A stretch of 64,000 bases of DNA, taken from Hypericum androsaemum. Taxonomy: Eukaryota; Streptophyta; Magnoliopsida; Malpighiales; Hypericaceae. The stretch covers positions 1,984,001-2,048,000 of the forward strand of contig OZ023184.1 of NCBI GenBank assembly GCA_963995505.1. The letters are read 5' to 3'. The notes under the pieces were generated by a model. It had not been told where the DNA came from and did no database searches. It saw only the letters and a list, made by a program, of their open reading frames with translations. A program made the position numbers and the translations under genes. Below are positions 61,521 to 64,000 of the stretch, in pieces; position 1 is the first letter of the stretch; each line of letters opens with the position of its first letter.

Positions 61521-64000
61521 ATGGCATCGTCAAGTACCGTAGCACTGACAACGGTACCAGGAACTGTCCACGCCGCAAGGCCAGCGAAGTTTAACAGTAT
61601 CGAGTTCAAGAGGTGGCAACAGAAGATGATGTTCTATCTGACCACGCTCAACCTAGTTCGGTTCCTGAAAAAGGAAGCACCGAAGATAGCCGAAAATGAG
61701 ACGGATCAACAGAAAATCAGCGCTCTTGACGCGTGGAGTCACAGCGACTTCCTGTGCCAGAACTACGTCTTGAATGGACTAGACGACACGCTCTACAACG
61801 TCTAAGCGGTAGCCAAGACAGCTAAGGAGCTGTGGAGTTCACTCGAGAAGAAGTACAAAACGAAGGATGCCGGGACGAAAAAATTCATCGTCGGACGATT
61901 CCTCGACTTCAAAATGGTGGACTCCAAGAAGGTCATCGACCAAGTGCAGGAGTTGTAGCTGATCCTTCATGAGATCCAAGCCGAAGGAATGCAACTCAGC
62001 GAGTCCTTCCAAGTAGCTGCGATGATCGAGAAGCTCCCCCCGCTCTGGGAGGACTTCAAGAGCTACCTCAAGCACAAGAGGAAGGACATGGGCCTAGAAG
62101 ACCTGATAGTGAGACTTATGATCGAGGAAGACAACTGAAAGTCCAAAGTCAAGCAAGGCAAGGCCAACTCTGAGACCACCGTGCACCTCACCGAGGGAAA
62201 AGGTGGCAAGAAGAGGAAGAAGTCCGGGGATAAGCAGAAGAAGCATAAGCCCAAGAAGAAAAAGAACAAGAAGATCAAGAGCGACTGCTACAACTGCGGC
62301 AAATCTGGCCACATGGCTAAGGACTATCGCCAGTCGAAGAAGGACGACCAAGGAAAGGCTAACCTGGCTGAAGACTCGTCCGAAATAGATCTGTCAGCCA
62401 TGGTGTTTGAAGCCAACCTGGTGGACAATCCGAGAGAGTAGTTCATGTATACAAGAGCTACCCACCACGTCTGCTCGGACAAGGAGATGTTCTCGAGCTA
62501 TATCTCGATCATCGGTCAAAAGCTATTCATGGGAAACTCTGTAACGTCCAAGATAGTCAGTCTGGGTAAGGTGGTCCTGAAGCTGACCTCAGGAAAGGAG
62601 CTGACCCTCAAGGATGTGCTGCATGTCCCAGACATCCGCAAAAACTTAGTTTCCAGCTCACTGTTAAGCAAAGCCGGTCTTAAGCTTGTATTTGAGGCTG
62701 ATAAGTTTGTACTGACCAAAGCGGGTCAATTCATAGGAAAGGGTTATCTAGAAAAGGGGCTGTTTAAGATGAATGTAATAACTGTACATCGCACCTTTAA
62801 CGGTGAAAATAAAGTTAACACTTCTTCTTACTTGGTCGAGTGTTCTAATTTATGGCATGGTAGATTAGGACACGTAAATTTAAACTCGCTAAGAAAGTTA
62901 GTAAGTTTAAATTTATTACCGAGTCTAGAGTTTAACCCATCTGATAAATGTGAAGTATGTGTGGAGGCTAAAATGACCAAAGCACCTTTCCATTCGGTGG
63001 AAAGAAGTACTACGCCTTTAGAGTTAATTCAAATAGACACTTGCGATATGAAACACGTGCAAACTAAAGGCAGAAAAAAATACTTCATCACGTTTATCGA
63101 TGACTATACGAGATATTGTTACGTATATCTCCTAAAGGGCAAAGACGAAGCTCTTGATACCTTTAAGAGATATAAGAATGAGGTTAAAAATCAACTCAGC
63201 GTAAAAATCAAAATGATCCGAAGTGATCGAGGGGGAGAATATGTAGCTCCGTTTGATGAACTCTGTCTAGAACATGGCATTATTCATCAGACGACTGCTC
63301 TATACTCACCTCAATCGAATGGCGTAGCTGAACGCAAAAATCGAACTCTTAAGAAGATGATGAACGCTATGTTGATTAGCTCGGACTTACCCCAGAACAT
63401 GTGGGGAGAAGCTGTGCTCTCAGCTAACCACATTCTAAACAAGTTGCCACACAAGAAAAGGGATAAAACTCCATATGAACTATGGAAAGGAAGGAAGTCT
63501 TCATACGGTTACCTTAAAGTGTGGGGGTGCCTAGCAAAGGTCGAAGTACCTAAGCCTAAGCAGGTGAGAATAGGACCTAAGACCATTGATTGCATCTTTA
63601 TCGGATATGCGCAAAATAGTAGTGCTTATCAATTTTTGGTGCATAAATCTGAAAACCCTGAGATAAACGCGGGAATGGTCATAGAATCAAGGAACACAAC
63701 GTTCTTTGAGAATAGCTTTCCTAATAAGGAAAGAAAGGAAAGAAGTCCAAAGAAAAGGGCTCACGAGATTACGCAAGGGTCAAATCAGGAAGATGATGAA
63801 CCTAGACGTAGTAAACGAACGAAGGTAACCAAATCCTTTGGTCTGGATTATCTAACCTATATGTTTGAAGATGAACCCAGGACAATCCAAGAGGCATTGT
63901 CCAGTCCAGATGCTCCTCTCTGGAAGGAAGCTATCAATAGTGAGATAGAATCTATTATGCAAAACCACACATGGGAAATCGTGGATCTCCCACCGGACTG
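61521..64000 (+). pseudogene. Copia Gag-Pol frame with four stops in gag
   Basis: The frame starts with [20 protein letters not shown] and carries a UBN2 Gag ([32 protein letters not shown]), a zinc knuckle (CYNCGKSGHMAKDYR, last Cys replaced by Tyr), a protease site reading ATHHVC where DSGATRHVC is usual, the pre-integrase LWHGRLGH, and an integrase with [22 protein letters not shown] and [16 protein letters not shown]. In-frame stops are at 61803-61805, 61956-61958, 62136-62138 and 62439-62441. From 62442 to the window end no stop occurs over more than 500 codons. Confidence 0.88.

Larger units (their letters stand above)
60618..64000 (+). mobile_element. Second Ty1/copia element, runs off the window
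   Basis: An LTR is followed by gag, protease and integrase in the plus orientation, cut by the window end at the beginning of the reverse transcriptase ([20 protein letters not shown]). It belongs to a different family from the element at 886-6215: the LTR is three times longer and the proteins are clearly distinct. Confidence 0.88.

Noticed and set aside
1..64000. CRISPR array, phage, operon or other prokaryotic system
   Set aside because: Introns, LTR elements, LINE and hAT elements and plant gene families show a plant nuclear genome. No regularly spaced repeat array was seen.

Overview
The window is nuclear DNA of a flowering plant, most likely a eudicot. The genes have many short introns with GT-AG borders, the spaces between them are AT-rich, and about a third of the sequence is transposon material. 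Two genes also point to plants: a nuclear copy of the 5' half of mitochondrial rpl2, and a xylan synthesis gene of the IRX9 type. All exon joins below were made by eye from splice sites, reading frame and remembered family sequences. No database search was run.

Layout. 1-880 is repeat-rich spacer. 886-6215 is a complete Ty1/copia retrotransposon on the minus strand with two LTRs that read identical, a 5-bp target duplication and an open 1349-residue polyprotein, so it inserted recently. 9083-11606 (+) is a membrane-anchored alpha/beta hydrolase. 12167-13548 (-) is TIM14/PAM18 of the mitochondrial import motor. 14600-17973 (-) is PIG-L, the second enzyme of GPI anchor synthesis, with a tRNA-His gene inside its first intron. 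18929-20211 (-) is the nuclear 5'-rpl2 gene. 21696-23852 (-) is an IQD calmodulin-binding protein. 24943-27581 holds two adjoining Mutator-like foldback elements, the second carrying a captured piece of a membrane-protein gene. 28130-31575 is gene-free and holds a LINE scrap, a SINE-like tRNA-derived unit, a MITE and a solo LTR.

Further right, 32683-35485 (-) is the IRX9-type GT43 gene and 36315-40494 (-) is importin alpha-9. 40943-42147 is a third foldback element carrying two exon pieces of an ESCRT-III VPS2 gene. 42781-44807 (+) is a POLAR-like coiled-coil protein. 46638-47912 (+) is a single-exon basic/acidic protein with a five-copy repeat. 48401-51955 (-) is a dead LINE and 53693-54410 a non-autonomous hAT element. 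55621-58207 (-) is an aspartate kinase gene with an open catalytic half but a broken regulatory half. 59239-60010 (-) is a Ty3/gypsy gag remnant. 60618 to the window end (+) is the 5' part of a second copia element whose gag has four stop codons while its pol is open.

The host genes are unrelated single-copy housekeeping or development genes and form no operon or cluster. Three act in or on mitochondria or membranes (TIM14, rpl2, PIG-L), but that adjacency is probably chance. The most unusual content is the set of three long-TIR foldback elements with captured exons, the split mitochondrial gene, the intronic tRNA and the decaying aspartate kinase.
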